A DNA stretch of 64,000 bases from Bradyrhizobium sp. SZCCT0231 (GCF_018130245.1 NZ_JAFCKP010000022.1:1-64000); one strand, 5' to 3'; counted from the stretch's first letter, positions 43,454 through 51,190 are shown. Numbers and translations are program-made. Notes: a model not told the origin generated them from the letters alone.

Positions 43454-43630
43454 CTAGCTCGCCGGGCCCTCGGGCGACACGCGGTCATCGGGCTCCGCGC
43501 GCTCGCTTTGCAGCACCTCGCGCGCAAACTCGATGATCTTCTGCTTGTTGGCCGTTTCGCGGACGGCAAAAAACACGCGGTTCAATTCCAGGCCGAGCAC
43601 GCTGTTGAGGGCGATGTCCTCGTCTTCCAT
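43454..43630 (-). CDS. Small protein of 58 residues, function unknown
   Basis: The frame from the ATG at 43630 encodes an acidic, soluble, helix-rich protein: MEDEDIALNSVLGLELNRVF, then a segment with KQKIIEFAREVLQ. Codon use follows the host pattern (third-position GC with a few host-typical exceptions), and the frame is free of repeats. No strong ribosome site is seen beyond GCGGGAA about 10 bases upstream. It lies between the LysR regulator and the LuxR gene, divergent from luxR. I do not recognise it. Confidence 0.5.
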   Translation of the reverse strand: MEDEDIALNSVLGLELNRVFFAVRETANKQKIIEFAREVLQSERAEPDDRVSPEGPAS

Positions 43631-43797
43631 CGTGGTTTTCCCGCTTCGGACGCGCTCAGGTGTAACTTGACCTCACTTCTTCCACAAGTAGATTAAATCT
43701 TCGGAGCAGGCGGAACACCGGCAAACTACGGAGCAGCGAATTGAGGTAGCCCCCAAATACATGCTATATGGCAGGGCGAGGTTCAGGAAACGCACCG

Positions 43798-44535
43798 ATG
43801 TCTGCCGCAGATGCCGTAGATTATGGCCGGGAGGCGCTCGACTTCATCGAGGGGCTTAGCGCCTATACCAAGGTTCCGGACGCCGTGGATGCGCTTTCGA
43901 CCGCGTTCGGCCGATACGGCTTCGAACACATCATCGTAACGGGCCTGCCCAATCCCGATCAGCGCTTCTCCCAGATGGTGCTCGCCAAGAAGTGGCCGGC
44001 GGAGTGGTTCAGCCTCTACACCCAAAAGAGCTACGACCGCGTCGATCCCGTGATCCGCAAATGCCGGCAGACGGTGAACCCTTTCGAGTGGTCCGAAGCG
44101 CCGTATGATCCGGAGCTGGAGCCGGGCGCAGTAGAGGTGATGCGGCGCGCCGCCGATTTCCGCATGTCGCGCGGCTTCGTCGTGCCGATCCACGGCTTGA
44201 CCGGTTATGAGGCCGGCGTCTCGCTCGGTGGCGTCCATCTCGATCTCAACGCCCGCAGCAAGCCGGCGCTGCATCTGATCGCGATGTACGGCTTTGATCA
44301 CATTCGCCGTCTGCTCGATCCAACGCCGCATCCGTCGACCCGGCTCACCCCCCGCGAGCGCGAGGTGCTCGCCTGGGCCTCGCAAGGCAAGTCCGCCTGG
44401 GAGATCGGCGAGATCCTCAACATCACGCAACGCACGGCGGAAGAGCATCTTGCAACTGCCGCGCGCAAGCTCGGCGCCGTCAACCGGACGCATGCGGTCG
44501 CGATCGCGATCCGCCACAGAATCATCAGTCCTTGA
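43798..44535 (+). CDS. LuxR-family quorum-sensing regulator
   Basis: This 245-residue regulator starts at the ATG at 43798, which has AGGAAA 8 bases upstream; an ATG at 43768 lacks one. The autoinducer domain (about 15-165) keeps the family's key Trp, Tyr, Asp and Pro residues in AEWFSLYTQKSYDRVDPVI and the downstream FEWSE tryptophan. The C-terminal helix-turn-helix (about 180-240) reads LTPREREVLAWASQGKSAWEIGEILNITQRTAEEHLATAARKL. The synthase gene follows, and a palindrome between them is its probable binding site. It resembles BjaR/RpaR-type proteins of Bradyrhizobium and Rhodopseudomonas. Confidence 0.92.
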   Translation: MSAADAVDYGREALDFIEGLSAYTKVPDAVDALSTAFGRYGFEHIIVTGLPNPDQRFSQMVLAKKWPAEWFSLYTQKSYDRVDPVIRKCRQTVNPFEWSEAPYDPELEPGAVEVMRRAADFRMSRGFVVPIHGLTGYEAGVSLGGVHLDLNARSKPALHLIAMYGFDHIRRLLDPTPHPSTRLTPREREVLAWASQGKSAWEIGEILNITQRTAEEHLATAARKLGAVNRTHAVAIAIRHRIISP

Positions 44536-44544
44536 AATCCTCGC

Positions 44545-44566
44545 CTACTGGGAAATTTCCCAATAG
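44545..44566 (+). promoter_or_regulatory. lux box upstream of the autoinducer synthase gene
   Basis: The 22-base palindrome has CTACTGGGAAA and TTTCCCAATAG halves, matching at 20 of 22 positions about its centre. It is centred 65 bases before the synthase ATG and 20 bases past the luxR stop. This is the placement expected for LuxR-type autoinduction of the synthase. Confidence 0.8.
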
Positions 44567-44620
44567 TCGGCTTTGCCTTTTTCGCTGAGGCTCCCCCCAT
44601 TTCGAGCCAAGGGGGAGTTC

Positions 44621-45277
44621 ATGATTCATGTGATTTCTGTCGTCAATCGGCACCTCTACGAGGGCATCCTCGAACAGTATTTTCGGGTCCGTCATGAGAT
44701 CTTTGTCGAGGAGCGGAAATGGGAGGCGCTGCGCAAGCCCGACGGGCGCGAGATCGATACCTACGACAATGAGGACGCGGTCTACCTGCTGGCTCTCGAA
44801 TACGGCCGGGTGCTCGGCGGCTTCCGCCTGTATCCGACCACCAAGCCGACGATGATGAGCGAGGTCTTCCCGCATCTCGCCGCGGTGCGCGGTTGCCCAT
44901 CGGACCCGCTGGCCTGGGAGTGGTCGCGATTCTTCGTTTCGCGCGAGCGCCGCGACGGCGTGTTCAATCTGCAATTGATGGCGGCAGCGCAGGAGTTCTG
45001 TCTCGATCAGGGCATCGAGCGACTCTGTCTCGTCATGGAGACTTGGTGGTTGCCGCGCTTCCATGACATCGGATTCGTCGTGACGCCGCTGGGATTGCCG
45101 GCGCTGGTCGAGAATTCCTGGACCATGGCCGCGACGATCGATATCCGCCAGGAGTCGCTTGATATCGTGCGTGACCGTATCGGGCTGACGAGCGTCGTCC
45201 AGCAGGACGGTCCGCGTATTGACTGCATCGCCCGAGCCAACCTTTGCGGCCTCGCCGCCCAACGAAAGAGCGCCTGA
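44621..45277 (+). CDS. LuxI-family homoserine lactone synthase
   Basis: This 218-residue synthase starts at the ATG at 44621, with GGGGGAG upstream. It keeps all the invariant LuxI residues: Arg24, Phe28 and Trp34 in FRVRHEIFVEERKW, Asp46 and Asp49 in DTYDNED, Arg69 in GGFRLYP, and Glu100 and Arg103 in AWEWSRFFV. It makes an N-acyl or aryl homoserine lactone from S-adenosylmethionine and an acyl donor. Relatives in this clade, such as BjaI, RpaI and BraI, use acyl-CoA donors (isovaleryl, p-coumaroyl or cinnamoyl). I cannot tell from sequence alone which applies here. Confidence 0.92.
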   Translation: MIHVISVVNRHLYEGILEQYFRVRHEIFVEERKWEALRKPDGREIDTYDNEDAVYLLALEYGRVLGGFRLYPTTKPTMMSEVFPHLAAVRGCPSDPLAWEWSRFFVSRERRDGVFNLQLMAAAQEFCLDQGIERLCLVMETWWLPRFHDIGFVVTPLGLPALVENSWTMAATIDIRQESLDIVRDRIGLTSVVQQDGPRIDCIARANLCGLAAQRKSA

Positions 45278-45278
45278 G

Positions 45279-45497
45279 ATGTCGAACATGATGCGGGACA
45301 GCCAGATCATGGCGCAAACGAAGGACGAGAATCTCGGCTACATGTCGGACATGGCGCTCGAACTGGCGCAGATGGCGGACGATTCTGGATTGGCGACGCT
45401 CGCCTATCTGTTCCGGATGGCGGCGCTGGAGGCCTCGACGGCCAACAGCGTGCTCGCCGAAGCCGACGACCTTCCCCGGCAGATGACGTCGCACTAG
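45279..45497 (+). CDS. 72-residue protein in the luxI transcript, function unknown
   Basis: The ATG at 45279 comes one base after the synthase stop (TGAGATG), so it is almost certainly co-translated. The product is acidic, helical and methionine-rich, with no membrane segment or signal peptide. It contains LGYMSDMALELAQMADDSGLATLAYLFRMAALEAS, a likely helical hairpin. I do not recognise a family. Its position suggests a role tied to signal production or LuxR activity, but that is only context. Confidence 0.7.
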   Translation: MSNMMRDSQIMAQTKDENLGYMSDMALELAQMADDSGLATLAYLFRMAALEASTANSVLAEADDLPRQMTSH

Positions 45498-45527
45498 ACG
45501 CATCTCCTCGATCCGACATTTTCCAAC

Positions 45528-45555
45528 GCCCTCCTCCCGGCGACGGGGGGAGGGC
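45528..45555 (+). terminator. Hairpin after the quorum-sensing transcript
   Basis: GCCCTCCTCCC pairs with GGGGGGAGGGC at 10 of 11 positions around a 6-base loop, 30 bases after the small ORF. There is no T-run, so it may be a rho-dependent stop or a fragment of a dispersed repeat. Confidence 0.35.
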
Positions 45556-45582
45556 GATCGCATTTGAACCTTCAAAAGAGGT

Positions 45583-45666
45583 CGTCATGCCCGGGCTCGT
45601 CCCGGGCACCACGTTCTTCGTGCTGCGGACAAGGCGTGGATGGCCGGGACAAGCCCGGCCATGACG
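45583..45666. repeat. Dispersed inverted repeat, CGTCATGCCCGGGCT family (copy 2)
   Basis: The ends CGTCATGCCCGGGCTCGTCCCGGGC and GCCGGGACAAGCCCGGCCATGACG correspond to those at 13109-13193. It lies between the quorum-sensing genes and the aromatic-acid importer promoter. Confidence 0.85.
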
Positions 45667-45804
45667 ACGTAGAGACTATCGTGCCCAAAAGTGCACGGGT
45701 CATATGCGAGAGCCCGCGGCAAACGGAGAGAGGGGGCTCGTTTGGGTGCGGCAGGTTGCCCCAGCCTGCACGGCAGCTTTCTTGCAAGATCGATTTCGAT
45801 CGCA

Positions 45805-45832
45805 TGCATCGGCATGCAACAAAGTGCATGTT
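45805..45832 (+). promoter_or_regulatory. Putative BoxR operator of the importer operon
   Basis: Three TGCA tetramers (45805, 45815, 45825) repeat at exact 10-base spacing, giving TGCA-N6-TGCA-N6-TGCA. This is the direct-repeat form known for the BzdR/BoxR family. The right part, ATGCAACAAAGTGCATGTT (45814-45832), is shared with the boxC and bcl/boxR promoters. It lies 140-167 bases before the first permease gene. Confidence 0.7.
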
Positions 45833-45971
45833 TGGTGTCGAATCGCTCTTGCCTCGGAACGATACTGCCATTACCCATTTTTCGGCCTTGAAGAGGCAGG
45901 GGGAGCTCTTTCACTGATGGCGACTGTGTTCGAACATCGGCGCGACGCTGCGTGCGCCTGAAAGAGTCTTG

Positions 45972-46889
45972 ATGCTGCTCGTCGTCGAACAGTTCTTGAA
46001 CGGATTGCAGTTCGGCCTGCTGCTGTTCCTCCTCGCTGCGGGCCTGACGCTGGTGTTCGGGATCATGGATCTCGTCAACCTCGCGCACGGCTCGCTCTAT
46101 ATGATGGGCGCCTATTTCGCCGCGACCTTCGCGGCCTGGACCGGCAGCTTCCTGCTCGGCGCGCTGATGGCGTTAGGGGCCACGCTGGTGCTCGGTATCG
46201 TGCTGGAGGTGACGGCGCTCCGGCATCTCTATGGCCGCGACCATCTCGACCATGTGCTCGCGACCTTCGGCCTGATCCTGTTCTTCAACGAGGCCGTACG
46301 GCTGATCTGGGGCCCGGCGGGCCTGGCGCTGCCGCTGCCGGCCTGGCTCACCGTGCCGGTGCCGATCCTGCCCGGCATTCACTATCCCGCCTATCGCCTC
46401 GCCATCATCGCGGTGGCGTTGCTGGTCGCGCTCTTGCTCTATCTCGGCGTGATGCGCACCCGCATCGGCATGCTGATCCGAGCCGGGGCCTCCAACCGCG
46501 AGATGATCGGCGCGCTCGGCATCAACATCAAGCTGCTCTACACGCTGGTGTTCGGCTTGGGAGCTGCGCTCGCCGGTCTTGCCGGCCTGATGCAGGCGCC
46601 GATCCTGACCGTGCAGATCGGCATGGGCGAGAACATCCTGATCCTCGCCTTCGTCATCATCGTGATCGGCGGCATCGGCTCGATCCGCGGCGCGTTCCTG
46701 GCTGCGATCTTCGTCGGCATGATCGACACGCTCGGCCGCGCCTTCCTGCCCAATCTGCTGCGGCAGGTGCTGAGCGGCGCCGCCGCTTCTACCGCCGCGC
46801 CCGCGCTGTCCTCCATGCTGATCTATCTCCTGATGGCGATCGTGCTGGTGGTGCGGCCGGAGGGGCTGTTTCCGGCCAGCCGTCGATGA
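45972..46889 (+). CDS. Branched-chain-type ABC transporter permease, LivH type (benzoate-type importer)
   Basis: This 305-residue permease begins with VVEQFLNGLQFGLLLFLLAAGLTLVFGIMDLVNLAHGSLYMMGAYFAA, the LivH signature. The coupling loop GMLIRAGASNREMIGALGINIKLLY follows. The ATG at 45972 is used; the base triplet before it is a TTG. It opens a four-gene operon that ends with two ATPases but has no receptor gene. A BoxR-type operator upstream points to benzoate or a related aromatic acid as substrate. Confidence 0.92.
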   Translation: MLLVVEQFLNGLQFGLLLFLLAAGLTLVFGIMDLVNLAHGSLYMMGAYFAATFAAWTGSFLLGALMALGATLVLGIVLEVTALRHLYGRDHLDHVLATFGLILFFNEAVRLIWGPAGLALPLPAWLTVPVPILPGIHYPAYRLAIIAVALLVALLLYLGVMRTRIGMLIRAGASNREMIGALGINIKLLYTLVFGLGAALAGLAGLMQAPILTVQIGMGENILILAFVIIVIGGIGSIRGAFLAAIFVGMIDTLGRAFLPNLLRQVLSGAAASTAAPALSSMLIYLLMAIVLVVRPEGLFPASRR

Positions 46890-47830
46890 AGAGTTTGAGC
46901 GTGAGCAAGGCCGTCACGGCCCTGATGCTGGCGGGCCTCGTGCTGCTGCCACTCTATTCGCAGCTGTCCGGCAACATCTTCATCCTGACGCTGTTCACCC
47001 GCGTCATCATCCTGGCGCTGGCGGCGGCGAGCCTCAACCTCATCATGGGCTTCGGCGGCATGATGAGCTTTGGTCATGCCGCCTATCTCGGCATCGGTGG
47101 CTACGCCGTCGGCATGCTGGCGCAGGAAGGCGTCGGTTCCGGCTTCATCCAGTTTCCGGTCGCGCTCGCGGCCTCCGCGATCTATGCGCTCGTGATCGGC
47201 GCGCTCTCGCTTCGCACCCGCGGCGTCTACTTCATCATGATCACGCTCGCCTTCGCCCAGATGGCCTATTACGTCGCCTCGGGCCTGGCGCGCTACGGCG
47301 GCGATGACGGCCTCACCGTCTACAAGCGCAGCGATTTCTCCGGGCTGATCGATCTGTCGAACCGCACGCAGTTCTATTATCTCTGCCTCGCCTGCCTGTT
47401 CGGCGTCATCTTCCTGATCTGGCGCATCGTCAATTCGCGTTTCGGCCTCGTGGTGCAGGGCCTGCGCTCCAACGAGCAGCGCATGCAGGCGATCGGCTTT
47501 CCCGCCAAGCGCTACCAGCTGGTCTGCTTCGTCATATCAGGCACCATGTGCGGCCTTGCCGGTGCGCTGCTCGCCAACAACACCGATTTCGTCAGCCCGG
47601 CCGTGATGTACTGGACGCGCTCCGGCGACCTCATGGTGATGGTGATCCTGGGCGGCATGGGCACGCTGTTCGGCCCGGTCATGGGCGCGGTGGTGTTCCT
47701 GCTGCTTGAAGAATTCCTATCGCAGATCACCGAATACTGGGCGCTGATCATGGGCCCGCTGCTGCTGCTCATCGTCCTGTTCGGCCGCGGCGGCATCATG
47801 GGCGTGCTCGGGAGGGCTGGCCGTGGCTGA
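46886..47830 (+). CDS. Branched-chain-type ABC transporter permease, LivM type (benzoate-type importer)
   Basis: This 314-residue permease overlaps the LivH stop by four bases (ATGA). It shows LAAASLNLIMGFGGMMSFGHAAYLGIGGYAVGM and the loop VVQGLRSNEQRMQAIGFPAKRYQLVCFVISGTMCGLAGALL, both LivM markers. It forms the membrane channel with the preceding permease and overlaps the next ATPase gene by 8 bases. Confidence 0.92.
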   Translation: MKSLSVSKAVTALMLAGLVLLPLYSQLSGNIFILTLFTRVIILALAAASLNLIMGFGGMMSFGHAAYLGIGGYAVGMLAQEGVGSGFIQFPVALAASAIYALVIGALSLRTRGVYFIMITLAFAQMAYYVASGLARYGGDDGLTVYKRSDFSGLIDLSNRTQFYYLCLACLFGVIFLIWRIVNSRFGLVVQGLRSNEQRMQAIGFPAKRYQLVCFVISGTMCGLAGALLANNTDFVSPAVMYWTRSGDLMVMVILGGMGTLFGPVMGAVVFLLLEEFLSQITEYWALIMGPLLLLIVLFGRGGIMGVLGRAGRG

Positions 47831-48590
47831 ACCCTTGCTCCGCGTCGAAAAGCTGGTGCGCCGCTTCGGCGGCATCATCGCGACCGACAACGTCTCGCTC
47901 GACGTCGCCAGCGGCGAACTGCATGCCATCATCGGTCCGAACGGCGCCGGCAAGACCACGCTGATCAGCCAGCTCACCGGACATCTCGCGCCGCATTCCG
48001 GCAGCGTCTCGCTGGCGGGGCGCGACATCACATATCTGCCGGCCTATCGCCGCTGCGCGCTGGGGCTTGCCCGCTCGTTCCAGATCACCTCGCTGCTGCT
48101 CGACTTCACCGCCGCAGACAATGTCGCGCTGGCGGCACAGGCGCATGCCGGCACCTCGTTCCGCTTCTTCGCCAACGCGCGCAAGGAGAAGGGCCTGCGC
48201 GATGCCGCCCACGCCGCGCTCGATCGCGTCGGTCTCGCCCATCGCGCCGATGTCGTGGTGAACCGGCTCAGCCATGGCGAGCGGCGCGAGCTCGAGCTTG
48301 CGGTCGCGCTCGCAAGCAAGCCGAAGCTGCTGCTGCTCGATGAGCCGATGGCCGGCCTCGGCGTCACCGAATCCCAGCGCATGGTGAAGCTGCTCCAGGA
48401 GCTGCGGAAAGAAGTCTCGATCGTGCTGGTCGAGCACGACATGCCGGCGGTGTTCGCGCTGGCCGACCGCATCTCGGTGCTGGTCTATGGCCGCGTCATC
48501 GCCTCCGGCGATCCGGCCGCCATCCGCCAGAACGAGGACGTCAAGCGCGCCTATCTCGGCGATCAGCACGTGGTGACGCATCATGGCTGA
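47823..48590 (+). CDS. Branched-chain-type ABC transporter ATPase, LivG type
   Basis: This 255-residue ATPase starts at a GTG at 47823 inside the end of livM. It has GPNGAGKTT, the LivG segment LGLARSFQITSLLLDFTAADNVALA, signature LSHGERRELELAVALA and LLLLDEPMAGLG. It pairs with the LivF-type ATPase encoded next, overlapping it by 8 bases. Confidence 0.92.
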   Translation: MAEPLLRVEKLVRRFGGIIATDNVSLDVASGELHAIIGPNGAGKTTLISQLTGHLAPHSGSVSLAGRDITYLPAYRRCALGLARSFQITSLLLDFTAADNVALAAQAHAGTSFRFFANARKEKGLRDAAHAALDRVGLAHRADVVVNRLSHGERRELELAVALASKPKLLLLDEPMAGLGVTESQRMVKLLQELRKEVSIVLVEHDMPAVFALADRISVLVYGRVIASGDPAAIRQNEDVKRAYLGDQHVVTHHG

Positions 48591-49296
48591 CACGCTGCTC
48601 GACGTCGACGGCATCGAGACCTGCTACGGCCTGTCCCAGGTGCTGTTCGGCCTGTCGCTGTCGATCAAGCCGGGCGAGATGGTCTCGCTGATGGGCCGCA
48701 ACGGCATGGGCAAGACCACCACCATCCGCTCCATCATGGGCCTGACGCCGGCGCGCGCAGGCAGCATCCGCTTCGCTGGCGGCGAGGTGCGGCAGCTTCC
48801 GTCCTACAGAATTGCAAAGCTCGGCGTCGGCCTCGTTCCCGAGGGACGCCAGATCTTCCCGAACCTCACCGTGCGCGAAAACCTGGTCGCGGCCGCGGCG
48901 GATCGCTTCAACAGCAATAATCCCTGGACACTCGCCGCAATCTACGTGCTGTTCCCGCGCCTTGCCGAGCGTGCGTCCAATATGGGCAACCAGCTTTCCG
49001 GCGGCGAGCAGCAGATGCTCGCGATCGGCCGCGCGCTGATGACGAACCCAAAGCTCCTGATCCTGGATGAGGCGACCGAAGGCCTCGCGCCCCTGATCCG
49101 CGAGGAGATCTGGAGCTGCCTGTCGCTGCTCAAGAGCCGGGGACAGTCGATCCTGGTCGTCGACAAGAACGTCGACCACCTCGCCCGCATCTGCGATCGC
49201 CACTACATCATCGAGCGCGGCAGAACCGTGTGGAGCGGCACATCGAACGAGCTGATGGCCGAGCCGGACTTGCAGCACAAGTATCTCGGTATTTGA
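48583..49296 (+). CDS. Branched-chain-type ABC transporter ATPase, LivF type
   Basis: This 237-residue ATPase has GRNGMGKTT, VGLVPEGRQIFPNLTVREN, signature LSGGEQQMLAIGRALM and LLILDEATEGLAP. It closes the receptor-less importer operon. A dispersed repeat beginning 21 bases after its stop may act as the operon's 3' boundary. Confidence 0.92.
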   Translation: MADTLLDVDGIETCYGLSQVLFGLSLSIKPGEMVSLMGRNGMGKTTTIRSIMGLTPARAGSIRFAGGEVRQLPSYRIAKLGVGLVPEGRQIFPNLTVRENLVAAAADRFNSNNPWTLAAIYVLFPRLAERASNMGNQLSGGEQQMLAIGRALMTNPKLLILDEATEGLAPLIREEIWSCLSLLKSRGQSILVVDKNVDHLARICDRHYIIERGRTVWSGTSNELMAEPDLQHKYLGI

Positions 49297-49317
49297 GCCC
49301 CGCTCCAGCAGCGTCGT

Positions 49318-49430
49318 CATTGCGAGCCAACCGGTCCGCGCAAAGCGCGGCCCGATGACAGGCTCCGCGAAGCAATCCAGGCTGCCGCGGCGAAAAGATT
49401 CTGTATTGCTTCGCTGCGCTCGCAATGACG
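49318..49430. repeat. Dispersed inverted repeat, CGTCATTGCGAG family
   Basis: The ends CGTCATTGCGAGC and GCTCGCAATGACG are inverted copies, with inner GCGAAGCAAT and ATTGCTTCGC arms. A shorter relative is nested at 34250-34304. Confidence 0.85.
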
Positions 49431-49450
49431 GAAGAGATAGATGTGATCTC

Positions 49451-49813
49451 TTACCAATAAATTCCGTGCCGGTGCAGCTCGCGGATCACGCGCGCCTCGG
49501 TCGAGGGTTGGCGGCGTTTCGGCTTGGCCGTCCCGGTCGTGCTGGCCACCGGCGCAACAGTTGGTTGGGTGGGGGCCGTCGCGGCTGGCGCTGGCGTTGC
49601 CGGAGCGGTTGCGACTGACGTTGAAGCCGGTGCCGTCGTCGCCGTCTGCACGTTTGGCGCCGGAGCCTGGGTCGCCTGCGGTGACGCCGTCCCCGGCTGC
49701 TCGACGGTCCGTTGACTAGCATCGGTTGCCGCGAGGCTCAGGCTCCGCGAACCGCCGGCGTAAGCCCCGGTTGCGAGCAGCGACATCGCTGCGATCAGGA
49801 TCAGCTTGTGCAT
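49451..49813 (-). CDS. Small exported Ala/Pro/Thr-rich protein
   Basis: This 120-residue protein begins MHKLILIAAMSLLATGAYAG, a clear signal peptide. A low-complexity stretch of Ala, Pro, Thr and Gln (about residues 35-95) follows, then a short basic tail ending STEARVIRELHRHGIYW. The tail is the only part likely to fold. The linker-like middle suggests a periplasmic or cell-wall spacer. I do not recognise the function. The ATG at 49813 is preferred over two in-frame starts just upstream. Confidence 0.7.
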   Translation of the reverse strand: MHKLILIAAMSLLATGAYAGGSRSLSLAATDASQRTVEQPGTASPQATQAPAPNVQTATTAPASTSVATAPATPAPAATAPTQPTVAPVASTTGTAKPKRRQPSTEARVIRELHRHGIYW

Positions 49814-50360
49814 GACACCCCTCATCATCTGGTCAATCCGTCTTACCTATTGTGCACGCACCGGCGGCTAACGCGTGAAGCGATGCGTCCCGATCTCGAT
49901 CAGGGTAGCCCGGCAGGACAGGCGATAGATCAGGCTGAACAATTGACCCCACATGACCGAACTCCATTGTTGATCATCAGCTGACTTATAGACCGCGCGC
50001 CTTTCCGGCGTTTTTCTCGGCATGGAGAAAATGGCTTCGTTCGGTACCGGCCCGATGTCATCGGAACAGTCCCGATGAAGTCGCCTCACAGGCGTGTGAG
50101 CGAGGCATCGGGTTCCTGGCGACACCACCTGGAATAGTCACGCTGCCTCCGGAGCACGCCTATAATTGTATCCGGTGTCGTCGCGTCGACACGATCCAGC
50201 TGAAGTAGGTCAGCGCCGGCGCAGGAACTCGTCGACCGCTTCCTGCCGCTGTTGCGGGACGGCGCGGAGGCGGTGCGTTCGCAGCTTCTGTAGCTGCATT
50301 CCCGCCGCATCGAAACTGGTGCTATAATGACTGCAAGTACAAGAGAATAGGGAGGACACC
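49814..50360. other. 547-base region without a supported gene
   Basis: Frames here are short and lack codon bias. The one coding-like signal is at 50204-50293 on the plus strand. It reads as APAQELVDRFLPLLRDGAE... to a TAG and resembles the C-terminal end of a regulator (IclR-like), perhaps a gene remnant. The end holds the PRC-barrel gene's ribosome site, AGGGAGGA. Confidence 0.4.
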
Positions 50361-50693
50361 ATGAACCACACCATGGTTCCCAGTGATCGCGTGGAGCACG
50401 TCGCCGTCTACGGACGCGACGGCACGAAGCTCGGCACGATCGAGCGACTGATGCTGGACAAGATGAGCGGAACGGTCGCCTACGCCGTGATCAAGACCGG
50501 CGGGCTGCTCGGTACGCGTCACCATTACCCTCTCCAGTGGAGCGCGCTGAAATACGATTCAAACCGCCAGGCGTTCCAGACCGAGCTGACGCTGGACGAG
50601 CTCAGCAGCGGCCCGTGCGAGTTCGATGGCGACGCGTTCGACTGGGGCGACCGCTCGCGGCCGCACCCGCATCCGCATTACTGGTCGATCTAG
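50361..50693 (+). CDS. PRC-barrel domain protein
   Basis: This 110-residue protein has one PRC-barrel at about residues 8-85: DRVEHVAVYGRDGTKLGTIERLMLDKMSGTVAYAVIKTGGLLG, then HHYPLQWSALKYD. A His/Pro-rich tail (PHPHPHYW) follows. Small stand-alone PRC-barrel proteins are common in rhizobia, often stress-linked, with no defined partner. The ATG at 50361 has AGGGAGGA 8 bases upstream. It is monocistronic. Confidence 0.88.
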   Translation: MNHTMVPSDRVEHVAVYGRDGTKLGTIERLMLDKMSGTVAYAVIKTGGLLGTRHHYPLQWSALKYDSNRQAFQTELTLDELSSGPCEFDGDAFDWGDRSRPHPHPHYWSI

Positions 50694-50728
50694 CTGCGTC
50701 GGAAGTATCTACGCCCCGGTAAGCAGCG

Positions 50729-51124
50729 TCACGGCCGGTTGCGCATCCAATCGGCAAGACCGGACAGCGCCCTGTCGAGATCCTGCCGCGCGGCGCTGTC
50801 TGTCACCGTCTCCTCCAGCGCTCCACGCATGCAGAGCATCCACGCATCGCGCTCGGCATCACCGATGGCAAAGCCGATGTGCCGCTGCCGCAATCGCGGA
50901 TGGCCCTTCTCGGGGGAATAGAGCTTCGGGCCGCCCGTCCATTCGGTGAGATAGCGCTTCAAGACGTCCCTGATCAGGCCGAGGTCGTCCGCATGCATCG
51001 CGCGGACGACTTTCGCCTCCGGCAGCGTGTCCATGCGGTCGTAGAAGCGGTCGACCAGACGATCGATCGTGGCGCTGCCGCCGATCCGCTCGAACATGGA
51101 GATTGCGACGTCGCCATCGGTCAT
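50729..51124 (-). CDS. Group II truncated haemoglobin
   Basis: This 131-residue protein shows the group II truncated globin pattern. FERIGGSATIDRLVDRFYDRMD is at the start, then LKRYLTEWTGGPKLYSPEKGHPRLRQRHIGFAIGDAERDAWM, with the proximal His in RQRHIGF and the group II Trp in DAWM. The ATG at 51124 is preferred; longer frames upstream are translated repeat. It lies 3' of boxR on the same strand with a repeat between. Such globins may deliver oxygen or detoxify NO near the oxygen-dependent epoxidase, which is inference. Confidence 0.87.
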   Translation of the reverse strand: MTDGDVAISMFERIGGSATIDRLVDRFYDRMDTLPEAKVVRAMHADDLGLIRDVLKRYLTEWTGGPKLYSPEKGHPRLRQRHIGFAIGDAERDAWMLCMRGALEETVTDSAARQDLDRALSGLADWMRNRP

Positions 51125-51190
51125 CGTTGGTCCCAAGGATTTCTGTTGGGCCTGGATATAGTGACATCGCGGCGCGCCCACAAACTCCGC

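Noticed and set aside
42907-43696. Several overlapping frames between the LysR and LuxR genes on the plus strand
   Set aside because: They run through a dispersed repeat and antisense to the LysR gene. Only the 58-codon minus-strand frame looked credible.
45805-45832. TGCA repeats considered as a CRISPR-like or tandem repeat
   Set aside because: Only three 4-base units are present in a promoter position. An operator explains them better.
49868-50128. An 86-codon frame on the minus strand, with an internal start at 50023
   Set aside because: There is no ribosome site at either start and the composition is not coding-like. I kept the region as gene-free.
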